Positions 19,801 to 29,132 of a stretch of 64,000 bases of DNA are shown here, piece after piece. A program made the translations under genes and the position numbers. The DNA is from Bacillus amyloliquefaciens DSM 7 = ATCC 23350. Its GTDB lineage: Bacteria > Bacillota > Bacilli > Bacillales > Bacillaceae. The DNA lies in assembly GCF_000196735.1 (NCBI RefSeq), contig NC_014551.1:1793001-1857000 (forward strand). Direction: 5' to 3'. The notes below the pieces were generated by a model that saw nothing but the letters and a program-made list of their open reading frames with translations, was not told the DNA's origin and made no database searches. Position 1 is the first letter of the stretch. Every line of letters starts with the position of its first letter.

Positions 19801-22800
19801 CGGTTTGAAACCTGTGCACTTCAGGCTTTTGAAGAAGTGAAGAAAATCCTCGCTTCAAAATCCGGCGGCCGCGAGCTCATCCAGATTGTCGTGCCTCAAG
19901 AAGCTGATACGCAGCTCCTTTGCGGCTTAACGGGACTTTTAAAAACAGCGGCGCTGGAAAATCCGAACCTGACGGGCCAATTGATCGAATTGGAGCCGGA
20001 CATCAAGGCAGACACGCTGACCCGATATTTGAAAGAATGCGGCGCTCATCCTGATGACAAGCATATTCGCTATGAAAACGGCAAGCGCTATGCGGCACAA
20101 TGGCAGGAAACGGGTCTTGAACCGCTCGGCGCCGAAAAGCCGTGGAAGGATAATGGTGTTTATCTGATCACAGGCGGTGCGGGCGGTCTCGGATTTTTGT
20201 TCGCCAAAGAAATCGCTCGGCATGCAAAAAACGCCGTTCTTATTTTAACGGGACGTTCTGTGCTGGATAACCGTAAAAAAGCCCAGCTTCAAGAGCTGTC
20301 CGATCTTGGTGCGCAAGCCGTGTACAAACAAACGGACATGACTGATAAACAAGAAGTTCGATCACTCACAGCGGACATCTGTCGGCAGTACGGCGGCTTA
20401 AACGGTATCATTCACAGCGCCGGGACGATAAAAGATAACTATATTCTGAAAAAGCACAAAGATGAAATTCGTGATGTGCTGGCGCCGAAAGTCGCCGGAC
20501 TGGTCCATCTTGACGAAGCGGTTAAGGACATTGAGCTTGATTTTCTGATTCTTTTCTCTTCTGGAGCGGGAAGCGCCGGAAGCGCGGGCCAAGCGGATTA
20601 TGCGATGGCCAATGCGTTTATGAATGCCTTCAGTGAAAAAAGAAACCGGCAAAAAGCCCGAAATGAACGCTATGGACACACCCTTTCAATCTGCTGGCCG
20701 CTCTGGAAGGACGGCGGCATGACGGTTGATGCCGAAACGGAGGCAATGCTGACAAAAGAAAGCGGCATGGTCCCTATGAAAACAGAAAACGGCATTCAAG
20801 CTTTGTACCGCGGATGGGCGGCAAAAACATCTCAAGTCATGGTGACGGAAGGCTACGCCGCAAAAATCCGGGCGTTTCTGAAAAGATCAGCGGATGATCA
20901 GCAGGACACAGGAAGCGATACCGAAGCGCCGGCTGGCCTTTCATCAGGCGGAGAGAATATGCTTGCAGAAAAAACAGAGCATTTCTTGAAACATGTGCTT
21001 TCGGAAGTAACCAAGCTTCCGGTCGGCAAAATTGACGCCAAGGCGCCTATGGAAGATTACGGAATTGATTCTATTATGATTATGCATTTGACGGGCCGGC
21101 TGGAAAAGAGCTTCGGTTCATTATCAAAAACATTGTTTTTCGAATATCAGAATATCGAATCGCTGGCGCAATATTTTATGAAAGCACACCGCGACACGCT
21201 GCTGGACTTGACCGGGATGAAAACGGAAGAAATCCCTGCAGCCAAACCGTCTCTCCCTGAGAAAACAGAGGTAAAACCTGTTTCCAATCGGGGTGAAGGC
21301 AAAAAAGGCTTTGCGGCAGTCCGCACAGACACGCGGAAAAATCAGCAGCTGCCGGAGCGTGAGGATATCGCGATTATCGGTCTGTCAGGCCGGTATCCGC
21401 AGGCCGAAAATCTTCAGGAATTTTGGAAGAACTTGAGTGAAGGCGTTGACTGCATAACCGAAATTCCAAGCGATCGCTGGGATCACAGTCTTTATTACGA
21501 CGCTGATAAAGATAAAGAAGGCAAGACGTACGGAAAATGGGGAGGATTTTTGAAAGACGTGGACAAATTTGATCCGCAATTCTTCTCAATTTCGCCCCGG
21601 GATGCAAAATTGATGGACCCGCAGGAGCGGTTATTTCTGCAATGTGTCTACGAAACGATGGAGGATGCCGGTTATACGCGCGGAAAGCTGACCGGAAAAT
21701 CGGGTGACTTGCTGGGTGCCAATGTCGGTGTTTACGTCGGCGTCATGTATGAAGAATATCAGCTTTACGGAGCCGAAGAACAGGCGCGCGGAAAATCGCT
21801 TGCGCTGACTGGAAATCCGTCATCAATTGCGAACAGGGCTTCCTATGTATTCGGTTTTAACGGCCCGAGCATGGCTCTTGACACGATGTGCTCTTCTTCT
21901 TTAACAGCCATTCATCTGGCATGCCAAAGCTTGCGGAACGGGGAATGCGAAGCAGCATTTGCCGGGGGCGTCAATGTATCCATCCATCCGAATAAATATT
22001 TGATGCTCGGCCAGAACAGATTTTTATCTAGTAAAGGCAGATGTGAAAGTTTCGGAGAAGGCGGAGACGGTTATGTGCCCGGTGAAGGAGTGGGCGCTGT
22101 ACTCCTTAAGCCGCTTTCTAAAGCGAAAGCGGACGGTGATCATATTTACGGTCTGATCAAAGGAACGGCCGTGAACCATGATGGAAAAACAAACGGGTAT
22201 TCCGTCCCGAATCCGAACGCCCAAGCCGCAGTGATCAAACAGGCGTTACAAGATGCAGGAACCGATCCGAGGGCGGTCAGCTACATCGAAGCCCACGGCA
22301 CCGGAACCTCACTCGGCGATCCGATTGAAATCACGGGTCTGACTAAAGTCTTTTCAGAACAGACACAAGATAAACAATTTTGTGCCATCGGCTCAGCGAA
22401 ATCCAATATCGGGCATTGTGAAAGCGCGGCGGGCATCGCGGGCCTGACGAAGGTGCTTCTGCAAATGAAACACAGAAAGCTTGCACCGTCCCTGCATTCC
22501 CGGACGCTTAATCCGAATATTGATTTTCTCAGTACGCCGTTTAAAGTGCAGCAGACGCTTGAAGAGTGGAAACGACCGGTCATCAACGAGAACGGAGTAA
22601 ATAAAGAACTGCCGAGAACCGCAGGGCTATCCTCTTTCGGAGCCGGCGGCGTCAACGCTCATATTGTCATCGAAGAATATGCCGCTGATGAGGATAAGGA
22701 GACGGCTTTTGCCGCACCTCATCCGTCAATGATCGTCCTTTCCGCGAAAAATGAGAATCGGCTTCAAAAACGCGCGAAACGGCTTCTTGATGCACTGCGG

Positions 22801-25800
22801 AGCGGGCGTTACCGGGAAGCGGATCTGAGCCGGATCGCTTATACGCTTCAAATCGGACGTGAAGCGATGGAAGAGCGCCTCGGCCTGATTGTCAGCAATT
22901 TGCGCGAGCTTGAAGAAAAGCTTGACGAATTTACGAGCGGCAAGGATTCAATTGACCAGCTCTACCGCGGACAAGTCAAACAGAATAAAGAAACGATGGC
23001 GCTCTTTGCGGCTGATGAGGATATGGAAAAAACCATTGAGGCATGGCTTGAAAAAGGCAAAGCCGCGAAGGTATTAGAGCTTTGGGTGAAGGGTCTTCCG
23101 CTGAATTGGGATGTGCTGTATCAAATGGGCAGACCGCGAAAAATCAGTCTCCCGGCTTATCCGTTTGCAAAGGACCGTTATTGGATCGACACATCAGCAG
23201 ATTTACCTGTCAAAAGACAGGCAGAAACACAGCCGGCGCCGGTTGTGGCGGCGGCCGTCCCGGAACCGGTCATTGAAGCGGCGCCTCTTCACGAGGAGAC
23301 TGCGAAAGAAAAACCGACAAACATTATGTTGCAGCCTTTGAGCGGCACGGAACCGAAAAGAACCGTATTGTCCGCTTACCGTCCGGCGGTTTCCGCTGAA
23401 AAAATAAGTGCCGTATTAACGGAAAGTTTGGCGGACGTTTTATATATGGATGCTGACGATATCGACGCAGACGACACATTTATTGATATCGGTATGGATT
23501 CAATAACCGGTCTTGAATGGATAAAGGCCGTCAATAAAACGTACGGCACGTCCCTTACGGTGACGAAAGTATATGATTATCCGACAATCCGCCAGTTTGC
23601 GGCCTTCTTGCAGCAAGAGCTCGGAACAGAACCGAACTTTGAGGAAACCGAACCGCAGAAAACAGAGGCGGTGAAAAAACCGTCCAACATAATGCTGCAG
23701 CCTGTAACCGCTCAAAAGCAGCCGGTGTTACAGGCCAAGGCGGATATTTTGGAGGCGATGTCTGAAACGGCAGCTTCCGCCGAGCCGGAAGAACCGATTG
23801 AACCGATTGAAGCGGTGCATGCAGCGTTATCAAAAGCACTGGCTGATGTATTGTACATGGAACAGCATGATGTAGATATTGATGAGGCTTTTATTGATTT
23901 GGGCATGGATTCGATAACCGGTCTTGAATGGATAAAGGCCGTCAATAAACGGTACGGAACGGACTGTAACGTAACGAAAGTGTATGATTACCCGACAATC
24001 CGTCAATTCGCCGATTTTCTGCGTACGCAGCCGTCTGTCCGCGGCAGAAAAAAAGAGGCGGTTCCTGTGCGTCCAAAGCCGCTGAAGCAGGAATCTGCCC
24101 CGCAGGAGAAACCATCTGCCGGGCCGGACAGATTGACGGTTCAAAAGGAACCTGAACCGGTGCGGGCCAAACGGGAGCCTAAAGACGAGACGGCGGACGC
24201 AATCGCCATCGTCGGCATGTCGGGCAAATACCCGGACGCGCCGGATCTTAAGACGTATTGGGACAATTTAGTCCGTGCGAAAAACGCCATTCGCGATATC
24301 CCGCTTTCCCGCTGGGATGTAAACAAGTACTATGATCCGGCCTTAAATAAGAAAGGCAAAGTGTACTGCAGATCAATCGGTATGCTTGACGGTATTGAAG
24401 AATTTGATCCGCTGTTCTTTAATATTTCTCCGTCTGAAGCGGAACTGATGGACCCGCAGCACCGAATATTTTTACAGGAAGGCTTTAAAGCCTTTGAAGA
24501 TGCGGGCTACAGCTCAAAAGAATTAAACGGGAAAAATTGCGGCGTTTACTTGGGGATTATGAACAATGAATACGGCATGATGTTAAACAAACATCAGACA
24601 GGAGGAAGCGCCACTGGCAACAGTTTCAGCATCGCGGCGGCCCGCCTTCCGTATTATCTCAATTTGAAAGGACCGGCCATTCCGATCGATACGGCATGTT
24701 CATCTTCTCTTGTCGGAACTCATTTGGCGCGTCAGGCGCTCTTGAATCATGAAATTGACCTGGCGCTTGTCGGCGGTGTGACCTTGTATCTAACGCCTGA
24801 ATCATACATCAGCATGTGTGAAGCAGGAATGCTGTCTCCTGACGGCCAATGTAAAGCATTTGATAACAGTGCGAACGGATTTGTGCCTGGTGAGGGCGCG
24901 GGGGCGCTCGTGCTGAAGCGGCTGAAAGATGCGGAAGCCGATCAAGACCATATTTACGGAGTCATTATCGGGTCCGGAATTAACCAGGACGGAAAAACAA
25001 ACGGCATCACCGCGCCGAGCGCGAAAAGCCAAATGGATTTAGAGCGTCAAGTGTATGAAGCGCACAACATCCACCCTGAGAGCATCACCTATGCGGAAAT
25101 GCACGGCACCGGCACAAAGCAGGGGGATCCGATTGAATTAGAAGCTTTATCTTCTGTATTCAAGGAAAAAACGGACCGCAAACAATTTTGCGCCATCGGT
25201 TCGGTTAAATCAAATATCGGACATACCTCTGCGGCGGCAGGCGTAGCAAGTGTGCAGAAAGTTCTGCTGTCGATGAAGCATCAGAAGCTCGTGCCGACTC
25301 TTCATTTCAGCACGCCGAATGAACATTTTGATTTCGATGACTCGCCTTTATTTGTCAATACTGAAGTGAAACCTTGGGAATCCGGCGGAACACCGCGGCG
25401 GGCCTGTGTCAGCTCATTCGGCTACAGCGGCACAAACGCTCATCTCGTCATTGAAGAGTATCAGCCGAAAGACAGGGGCCGCCGTAAGCCTGATGAGACA
25501 AACATTTTTGTGCTGTCGGCCAAAAAAGCGCCGCAGGTAAAAGCCTATGCCGAGTCGATGATCGATTTTGCAAAGGCCAATCAGGATATCCATCTTTCAG
25601 ATATGGCGTATACACTTCAAACCGGACGTGATCCAATGGATTACCGTCTTGCGGTTACAGCGAATTCGAGAGAAGAGCTGATCAGCCGTTTAACCGATTT
25701 TGTAAACGGCAAAATGGGTGAAGGGATATATGAAGCTCACGTCAAAACGGCAAAAAAAGAAATCAAAGCATTTGAAACGGACGATGATCTGAAGCTGCTT

Positions 25801-28800
25801 GTCAAATCATGGTTCGATAAGAAAAAATACGGCAATTTAGCGGAATTGTGGGCCAAAGGGCTTCAGGTGGACTGGAACAAGCTCTATCAGGACGAAAAAC
25901 CCCGCAGAATCAGTCTGCCGGCTTACCCGTTTGCAAAGGAGCCGTACTGGCTGCCTGAGCCGAAAGCCGTATCGCAGAGTACGGAAGACCGGCGCGAGGC
26001 TGTGCTTTTAGAAAAGCAGTGGGTTCCGTGTGAGATTGAGTCGGCCGGCGGCAACATCGGCAAGAAGGTCATGATTCTGGCTGACAGTAGGACAAGGTGG
26101 CTTGCCGAAGAGACTGCGAAGTATTTCGCTGACTCTTTCATTCTCCCGATTGATTCCGCCGATACCGGAGAGGCCGATTGGAATCACATAGATGGCGCGA
26201 TCGATCTGACGGGATGCGGTGACGAAGACCTTTCTTCAGAAGGGCTCAGCCGTCTCCAGATTCTGATTGATACAAGCCGCCGGCAAGCGCGGCCGCTGAT
26301 GCTGCTATATGTAACTAAAGGCTTGGAGCCGTTTCAGCAGAAAACGATTCACCTTGCAGGAGCAGAAAAAAGCGGCCTGTACAGAATGCTGCAAAATGAG
26401 TATCAAAACGTGACTTCAAGACACATGGACGCCGATACTGATACGGATCAGCAGACGCTTGCCAAACAGATTGCAGATGAATATTCGGCGGACAGCACAG
26501 AACCGGAAGTCTGCCGCCGAAACGGACAGAGATACCGTGCTTTATTCAGGGAGATTCCAAAACGGGAGCCATCAGAACATAAGCCCGTAACGTTCCCTGA
26601 AGACCATGTGCTTTTCATTACCGGAGGGACGAGAGGACTCGGTCTTTTATGCGCCCGCCATTTCATAGAAAAACACGGCGTGAAAAAAGTAGTGCTGACA
26701 GGCAGGGAGCCGATTCCTCCACGTCATGAACGATCAGCCGTTCATACACGGATAAAAGAGAAAATTCGGGCGATTGAAGAGCTCGAAGCAAAAGGCGTGC
26801 AAGTGGCAGTGCTCAGTATGAAATTGTCTGACCGTGTTGCCGTAGCAGCGGAAATTGAAACGATCCGGCGCACGATGGGGCCGATCGGCGGCGTCATTCA
26901 CTGTGCGGGATCTGTTAATTCAGTAAACCCGGCGTTTATCAGAAAGACTGCGGATGACATACAAGAAGTGCTTGAGCCGAAAGTCGCCGGGCTTCAAACA
27001 TTAAGCAGCCTTTTTACAAATGATCCTTTACAATTCTTTGTCTTATTTTCATCAGTATCTGCGGTCGTTCCGGCGCTTGCGGCGGGACAGTCGGATTATG
27101 CGATGGCAAATGGGTATATGGATTATTTCGCTTCGGCTCATCAGCATCAATACCCGATGGTCAGCATTCAATGGCCGAATTGGAAGGAAACCGGATTGGG
27201 TGAAGTCCGCACAGAAAGCCTGAAGCAAACCGGGCTGTTAGGACTGACTAATGCAGAAGGGCTTGACTTGCTTGACCGCATTTTGTCTGAAAACATCCGC
27301 CCGGCCGTTCTGCCGGCCATCGTTGATCGAAGCGAATGGCACCCTGACAAGCTGCTCTGTCAAAAGAAAAAGCAAAAAGAGGCTGAAGCCGAATCAAACG
27401 GCCAAATCGAGGTAAAACAATCAGGCTCAGACCTTCTTCTTGATACGAAGGAGTGGCTTGTGAAATTGTTTTCGGATGAACTGAAAATCGCTCCGGATGA
27501 ACTGGAAACAGACGAACCGTTTCAGGATTACGGAGTTGATTCGATCATTTTAGCCCAGCTGTTGCAGCAAATGAATCAAGCTCTCAAAGAGGACTTAGAT
27601 CCGTCTGTTTTATATGAACATCCGACGATTGACGCGTTTGCCGAATGGCTCGTATCAAACGGGCAGCCGCTGTTTACAGAAAGGAAGGAATCTAATACAG
27701 AACCCGCGGTTTCTGATGCCGTACAAACGGTTCACACTGAACAAAAGCGTTTTGCCGAAAGTGAAGACATTGCCGTTGTCGGAATGAGCTGCCGCTTTCC
27801 GGGAGCTGAATCATTAGAACAATATTGGGATTTGCTGAGATGCGGAAGGTCTGCAATCGGTTCAGTGCCAAAGGAGCGATTCGGATATGCAAATCAATAT
27901 GTTGCAGGATTGATTGAAAGTATGAATCACTTTGATTCCGAATTCTTTTTCATTCCGGAAAACGATGCGAAAGCGATGGATCCCCAGGCATTGGCGGTGT
28001 TGGAAGAGAGCTTAAGGCTTTGGTGCCATGCCGGCTATACCCGTGAAGAAATCAAGGGCATGGAGGCCGGTGTGTACATCGGAGGCCGCAGCCAGCATCA
28101 GCCTGATCCTGAAAGTCTTGCGAATACGCGCAATCCGATCGTTGCGGGCGGGCAGAACTATTTAGCGGCAAACGTTTCGCAATTTTTTGATCTGCGCGGG
28201 CCGAGCATCGTGCTTGATACGGCTTGTTCATCAGCTTTGACAGGAATGAATATGGCCGTTCAGGCACTGAGAAGCGGCGATATTAAAGCAGCGGTAGTCG
28301 GCGGCGTCAGCCTGCTGAACACGGATGCGGCGCACCGGATGTTCCAAGAGCGCGGGCTGTTAAACGAGAAACCGTCCTTTCATGTATTTGACAAGCGGTC
28401 AGGCGGAGTTGTCCTCGGAGAAGGCGTCGGCATGGTGCTGTTAAAAACGGTAAGCCAGGCGCAAAAAGACGGTGACACGATACACGCAGTCATTAAGGCC
28501 GCCGCTATGAACAATGACGGCAGAACGGCAGGACCGTCAGCCCCTAATATGCAGGCGCAAAAAGACGTCATGCAAAGCGCGCTTTTAAAAAGCGGCAAAA
28601 AGCCGGAAGACATCACTTATATCGAAGCGAACGGATCGGGTTCTGCGGTGACTGATTTACTTGAGCTGAAGGCGATTCAATCCGTATACCGCTCTGATCA
28701 GCATGTCCCGCTCGGAATTGGGTCAATCAAGCCGAACATCGGGCATCCGCTTTGCGCAGAAGGGATCGCAAGCTTCATTAAAGTCGTATTAATGCTGAAA

Positions 28801-29115
28801 CATAGACAAACGGTTCCATTTCTCTCAGGAGATGAACCGATGCCGCATTTTGATATAACAAAGACAGATTTTTATTTTCAAAAGACAGCGGGCGAATGGG
28901 ATGCAGCCAAACCGTGCGCAGCCATCAACTGCTTTGCCGACGGCGGAACGAACGCCCACATCATTCTGGAAGCTTGGGAAGAAAAAGATACCCGATTAAA
29001 AAGAAAGCCGCTGCCGGTACCGTCTTTAAGACGGAAGGCTCTGGTAAAAGAATCTGCCGTACAGGTGAAACAAGAGCTTCCTGCGAAAAAAATGTTCTGG
29101 AAAGCATTTAATTGA
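15685..29115 (+). CDS. baeL: Trans-AT PKS subunit BaeL: DH-ACP, three PKS modules, KS0
   Basis: 4476 residues from the GTG chosen by its ribosome binding site. Domains by approximate residue: DH 1-280 (His20); ACP (Ser343); KS 413-850 (Cys589); DH 1026-1330; KR about 1330-1700; ACP (Ser1796); KS 1893-2320 (Cys2069); two ACPs (Ser2606, Ser2743); KS 2838-3270 (Cys3005); KR about 3430-3850; ACP (Ser3953); C-terminal KS 4025-4440 with Asn4316 replacing the HGTGT histidine. It accepts the chain from the BaeJ KS0, and its first DH completes that split module. The ACP doublet carries the tryptophan I associate with beta-branching ACPs, the expected partners of the HMGS cassette that includes baeI. 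No AT or ER. Its terminal KS0 passes the chain to BaeM. It is the counterpart of B. subtilis PksL. Confidence 0.96.
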   Translation: MKNFNKQITLSLKNPFIFNHDVYGQKVLPGLAYIDMFYQIFKERGYSYNGLQLRHLSIYQPLIAKEDSAVKLTVECTEVKEGHWKLTAKGAEVSGGRVQPDERIYVKAEMHETAPAVFSDTIDLDSVKREAERTIDLNELYAQCRSQELVHSGYMKAEGDVFEERDGVTFDLSLGKDAMGQAEGFLFHPTLLDGSGVGANLLISSLLNGEKRLFLPLFYESFTASEPLQAGCVTRIKRSSLRQEKELIYITLEFFNASGRKVAELKDFTSKLVRDAELINTDRKPAEKSPEKAALPEVSASFEDGHPHEEAERYVKKLMAEKMGKPLEQIDSQAGYYEMGLTSSGLLDVVETISEKIGETLSPTLLFEYTTAAELAAFLTEQYGSYFSAAAPKTEKPVVTQTEKRRKSSVPQDEDIAIIGMAGRYPQAENIHEFWENLKEGKNCVTEIPESRWDWRRFENVKSPSGKTISKWGGFIDDPDCFDPQFFRITPREAETMDPQERLFLQTCWETIEDAGYTPKSLAEARGRNRRQRVGVFAGVMHKDYTLVGAEASSEDHVFPLSLNYAQIANRVSYFCNFHGPSMAVDTVCSSSLTAVHLAVESIRRGECESAIAGGVNLSLHPNKYVTYGLWDMFSSDGVCHTFGKDGDGYVPAEGIGAVLLKPLQEAVNDGDRIYAVVKGSAVNHVGTVSGISVPSPVAQADLIEECLDKAGIDPRTVSYIEAHGTGTSLGDPIEVQGLVKAFRQYTQDKQFCSIGSVKSNIGHAESAAGISGLTKVALQLHHKTLVPSLHSEELNPYLDFEQSPFYVQHRTEEWHQPSVTENGSETVYPRRAGISSFGATGSNVHLILEEFIPEESHGTNAEPAEEQTFIFPVSAKSEERLHAYAAKLSAFIHPDLPLKDLAYTLQVGREQMEERVVFTAQNMTQLKERLKGFLDGDAVSGCWRNRADKGKQAGLAPDLIHKWLSSGSLEMIAEKWAGGGMMDWNLLYGENKPNRISLPTYPFEKTRYWVPEAEKRETVLQKNAGMLHPLLHENVSNMSGVRFRTAFSGGEFFLKDHVVKNERTLPGAAYLEMVRAAAEHAAEMKEEGTVRLKHVVWVRPFTATDETAELYLRLYDEENGEMGFTVYGEPASSEQEPVLYAQGSASFVRADEPAKIEIDKLRESRRLIAPEDCYQAYRQMGIEYGDAHKAVTEIYAKDGEVLAKLSLPSSISHTKDQFVLHPSLLDAAFHATIGLMLDKDGTDIKPMLPFALEQIDVLKRCESNMWVSIAYSGESRPEDAVQKLDIVLCDEQGHVCVKMTGYSAREIETDKTDTLFFEHIWEEKTASHEKAAISFKAHHVMISDRFTDQMNSIQTDFSCNVLRDQHQSEDERFETCALQAFEEVKKILASKSGGRELIQIVVPQEADTQLLCGLTGLLKTAALENPNLTGQLIELEPDIKADTLTRYLKECGAHPDDKHIRYENGKRYAAQWQETGLEPLGAEKPWKDNGVYLITGGAGGLGFLFAKEIARHAKNAVLILTGRSVLDNRKKAQLQELSDLGAQAVYKQTDMTDKQEVRSLTADICRQYGGLNGIIHSAGTIKDNYILKKHKDEIRDVLAPKVAGLVHLDEAVKDIELDFLILFSSGAGSAGSAGQADYAMANAFMNAFSEKRNRQKARNERYGHTLSICWPLWKDGGMTVDAETEAMLTKESGMVPMKTENGIQALYRGWAAKTSQVMVTEGYAAKIRAFLKRSADDQQDTGSDTEAPAGLSSGGENMLAEKTEHFLKHVLSEVTKLPVGKIDAKAPMEDYGIDSIMIMHLTGRLEKSFGSLSKTLFFEYQNIESLAQYFMKAHRDTLLDLTGMKTEEIPAAKPSLPEKTEVKPVSNRGEGKKGFAAVRTDTRKNQQLPEREDIAIIGLSGRYPQAENLQEFWKNLSEGVDCITEIPSDRWDHSLYYDADKDKEGKTYGKWGGFLKDVDKFDPQFFSISPRDAKLMDPQERLFLQCVYETMEDAGYTRGKLTGKSGDLLGANVGVYVGVMYEEYQLYGAEEQARGKSLALTGNPSSIANRASYVFGFNGPSMALDTMCSSSLTAIHLACQSLRNGECEAAFAGGVNVSIHPNKYLMLGQNRFLSSKGRCESFGEGGDGYVPGEGVGAVLLKPLSKAKADGDHIYGLIKGTAVNHDGKTNGYSVPNPNAQAAVIKQALQDAGTDPRAVSYIEAHGTGTSLGDPIEITGLTKVFSEQTQDKQFCAIGSAKSNIGHCESAAGIAGLTKVLLQMKHRKLAPSLHSRTLNPNIDFLSTPFKVQQTLEEWKRPVINENGVNKELPRTAGLSSFGAGGVNAHIVIEEYAADEDKETAFAAPHPSMIVLSAKNENRLQKRAKRLLDALRSGRYREADLSRIAYTLQIGREAMEERLGLIVSNLRELEEKLDEFTSGKDSIDQLYRGQVKQNKETMALFAADEDMEKTIEAWLEKGKAAKVLELWVKGLPLNWDVLYQMGRPRKISLPAYPFAKDRYWIDTSADLPVKRQAETQPAPVVAAAVPEPVIEAAPLHEETAKEKPTNIMLQPLSGTEPKRTVLSAYRPAVSAEKISAVLTESLADVLYMDADDIDADDTFIDIGMDSITGLEWIKAVNKTYGTSLTVTKVYDYPTIRQFAAFLQQELGTEPNFEETEPQKTEAVKKPSNIMLQPVTAQKQPVLQAKADILEAMSETAASAEPEEPIEPIEAVHAALSKALADVLYMEQHDVDIDEAFIDLGMDSITGLEWIKAVNKRYGTDCNVTKVYDYPTIRQFADFLRTQPSVRGRKKEAVPVRPKPLKQESAPQEKPSAGPDRLTVQKEPEPVRAKREPKDETADAIAIVGMSGKYPDAPDLKTYWDNLVRAKNAIRDIPLSRWDVNKYYDPALNKKGKVYCRSIGMLDGIEEFDPLFFNISPSEAELMDPQHRIFLQEGFKAFEDAGYSSKELNGKNCGVYLGIMNNEYGMMLNKHQTGGSATGNSFSIAAARLPYYLNLKGPAIPIDTACSSSLVGTHLARQALLNHEIDLALVGGVTLYLTPESYISMCEAGMLSPDGQCKAFDNSANGFVPGEGAGALVLKRLKDAEADQDHIYGVIIGSGINQDGKTNGITAPSAKSQMDLERQVYEAHNIHPESITYAEMHGTGTKQGDPIELEALSSVFKEKTDRKQFCAIGSVKSNIGHTSAAAGVASVQKVLLSMKHQKLVPTLHFSTPNEHFDFDDSPLFVNTEVKPWESGGTPRRACVSSFGYSGTNAHLVIEEYQPKDRGRRKPDETNIFVLSAKKAPQVKAYAESMIDFAKANQDIHLSDMAYTLQTGRDPMDYRLAVTANSREELISRLTDFVNGKMGEGIYEAHVKTAKKEIKAFETDDDLKLLVKSWFDKKKYGNLAELWAKGLQVDWNKLYQDEKPRRISLPAYPFAKEPYWLPEPKAVSQSTEDRREAVLLEKQWVPCEIESAGGNIGKKVMILADSRTRWLAEETAKYFADSFILPIDSADTGEADWNHIDGAIDLTGCGDEDLSSEGLSRLQILIDTSRRQARPLMLLYVTKGLEPFQQKTIHLAGAEKSGLYRMLQNEYQNVTSRHMDADTDTDQQTLAKQIADEYSADSTEPEVCRRNGQRYRALFREIPKREPSEHKPVTFPEDHVLFITGGTRGLGLLCARHFIEKHGVKKVVLTGREPIPPRHERSAVHTRIKEKIRAIEELEAKGVQVAVLSMKLSDRVAVAAEIETIRRTMGPIGGVIHCAGSVNSVNPAFIRKTADDIQEVLEPKVAGLQTLSSLFTNDPLQFFVLFSSVSAVVPALAAGQSDYAMANGYMDYFASAHQHQYPMVSIQWPNWKETGLGEVRTESLKQTGLLGLTNAEGLDLLDRILSENIRPAVLPAIVDRSEWHPDKLLCQKKKQKEAEAESNGQIEVKQSGSDLLLDTKEWLVKLFSDELKIAPDELETDEPFQDYGVDSIILAQLLQQMNQALKEDLDPSVLYEHPTIDAFAEWLVSNGQPLFTERKESNTEPAVSDAVQTVHTEQKRFAESEDIAVVGMSCRFPGAESLEQYWDLLRCGRSAIGSVPKERFGYANQYVAGLIESMNHFDSEFFFIPENDAKAMDPQALAVLEESLRLWCHAGYTREEIKGMEAGVYIGGRSQHQPDPESLANTRNPIVAGGQNYLAANVSQFFDLRGPSIVLDTACSSALTGMNMAVQALRSGDIKAAVVGGVSLLNTDAAHRMFQERGLLNEKPSFHVFDKRSGGVVLGEGVGMVLLKTVSQAQKDGDTIHAVIKAAAMNNDGRTAGPSAPNMQAQKDVMQSALLKSGKKPEDITYIEANGSGSAVTDLLELKAIQSVYRSDQHVPLGIGSIKPNIGHPLCAEGIASFIKVVLMLKHRQTVPFLSGDEPMPHFDITKTDFYFQKTAGEWDAAKPCAAINCFADGGTNAHIILEAWEEKDTRLKRKPLPVPSLRRKALVKESAVQVKQELPAKKMFWKAFN
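16921..21189 (+). other. Module 6: KS-DH-KR-ACP
   Basis: BaeL residues about 413-1835. KS active site DTVCSSSL (Cys589), with HGTGTSLGDP and NIGHAES intact. DH motif DHVVKNERTLPG keeps His and Pro, but Asn replaces the motif Gly; HPSLLDAAFH is intact. KR has TGGAGGLG and QADYAMAN, with the B-type Asp in AGTIKD. ACP Ser1796. Confidence 0.85.
23494..23538 (+). repeat. Tandem beta-branching ACP repeat, copy 1 core (BaeL)
   Basis: Encodes the attachment site (Ser2606) and the conserved Trp. It matches 23905-23949 at 44 of 45 bases by eye, offset 411 bases (137 codons). The repeat unit also includes the linker with NIMLQP upstream of each ACP, which is more diverged. Confidence 0.92.
23905..23949 (+). 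repeat. Tandem beta-branching ACP repeat, copy 2 core (BaeL)
   Basis: Second copy (Ser2743). The single difference from copy 1 within the core is a silent serine codon change (TCA/TCG). Confidence 0.92.
24196..27669 (+). other. Module 8: KS-KR-ACP (first half of a second dehydrating bimodule)
   Basis: BaeL residues about 2838-3995. KS Cys3005 (DTACSSSLVGTH), with HGTGTKQGDP and NIGHTSA intact. There is no DH. KR has TGGTRGLG and QSDYAMAN. ACP Ser3953 in YGVDSIILAQ. The layout parallels module 4 of BaeJ. Confidence 0.85.
27757..29004 (+). other. Module 9a: non-elongating KS0 at the BaeL C-terminus
   Basis: BaeL residues about 4025-4440. Cys is kept (DTACSSALTGM). HGTGT is NGSGS, with Asn4316 for His. 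NIGHPLC is kept. It closely resembles the BaeJ KS0, including its position at the protein end. Confidence 0.9.
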
Positions 29116-29118
29116 GAG

Positions 29119-29123
29119 AGGAG
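29119..29123 (+). promoter_or_regulatory. Ribosome binding site deciding the baeM start
   Basis: AGGAG (within AGAGAGGAG from 29115), 9 bases before the ATG at 29133. An in-frame TTG at 29112 overlaps the baeL stop but lies upstream of this site, so the ATG is preferred. Confidence 0.82.
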
Positions 29124-29132
29124 TGGGAAGGA

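Larger units (their letters stand above)
21361..24039 (+). other. Module 7: KS-ACP-ACP, beta-branching module
   Basis: BaeL residues about 1893-2785. KS active site DTMCSSSL (Cys2069), with all catalytic residues present. No DH or KR follows, so the beta-keto group remains for HMG-synthase chemistry. Two ACPs carry GMDSITGLEWIKAVNK. The Trp six residues after the Ser is, by family knowledge, a flag for beta-branching. Each ACP is preceded by a linker containing NIMLQP. Confidence 0.9.

Noticed and set aside
29112-29132. TTG at 29112 as the baeM start
   Set aside because: No good ribosome binding site precedes it, whereas AGGAG is well placed for the ATG at 29133.
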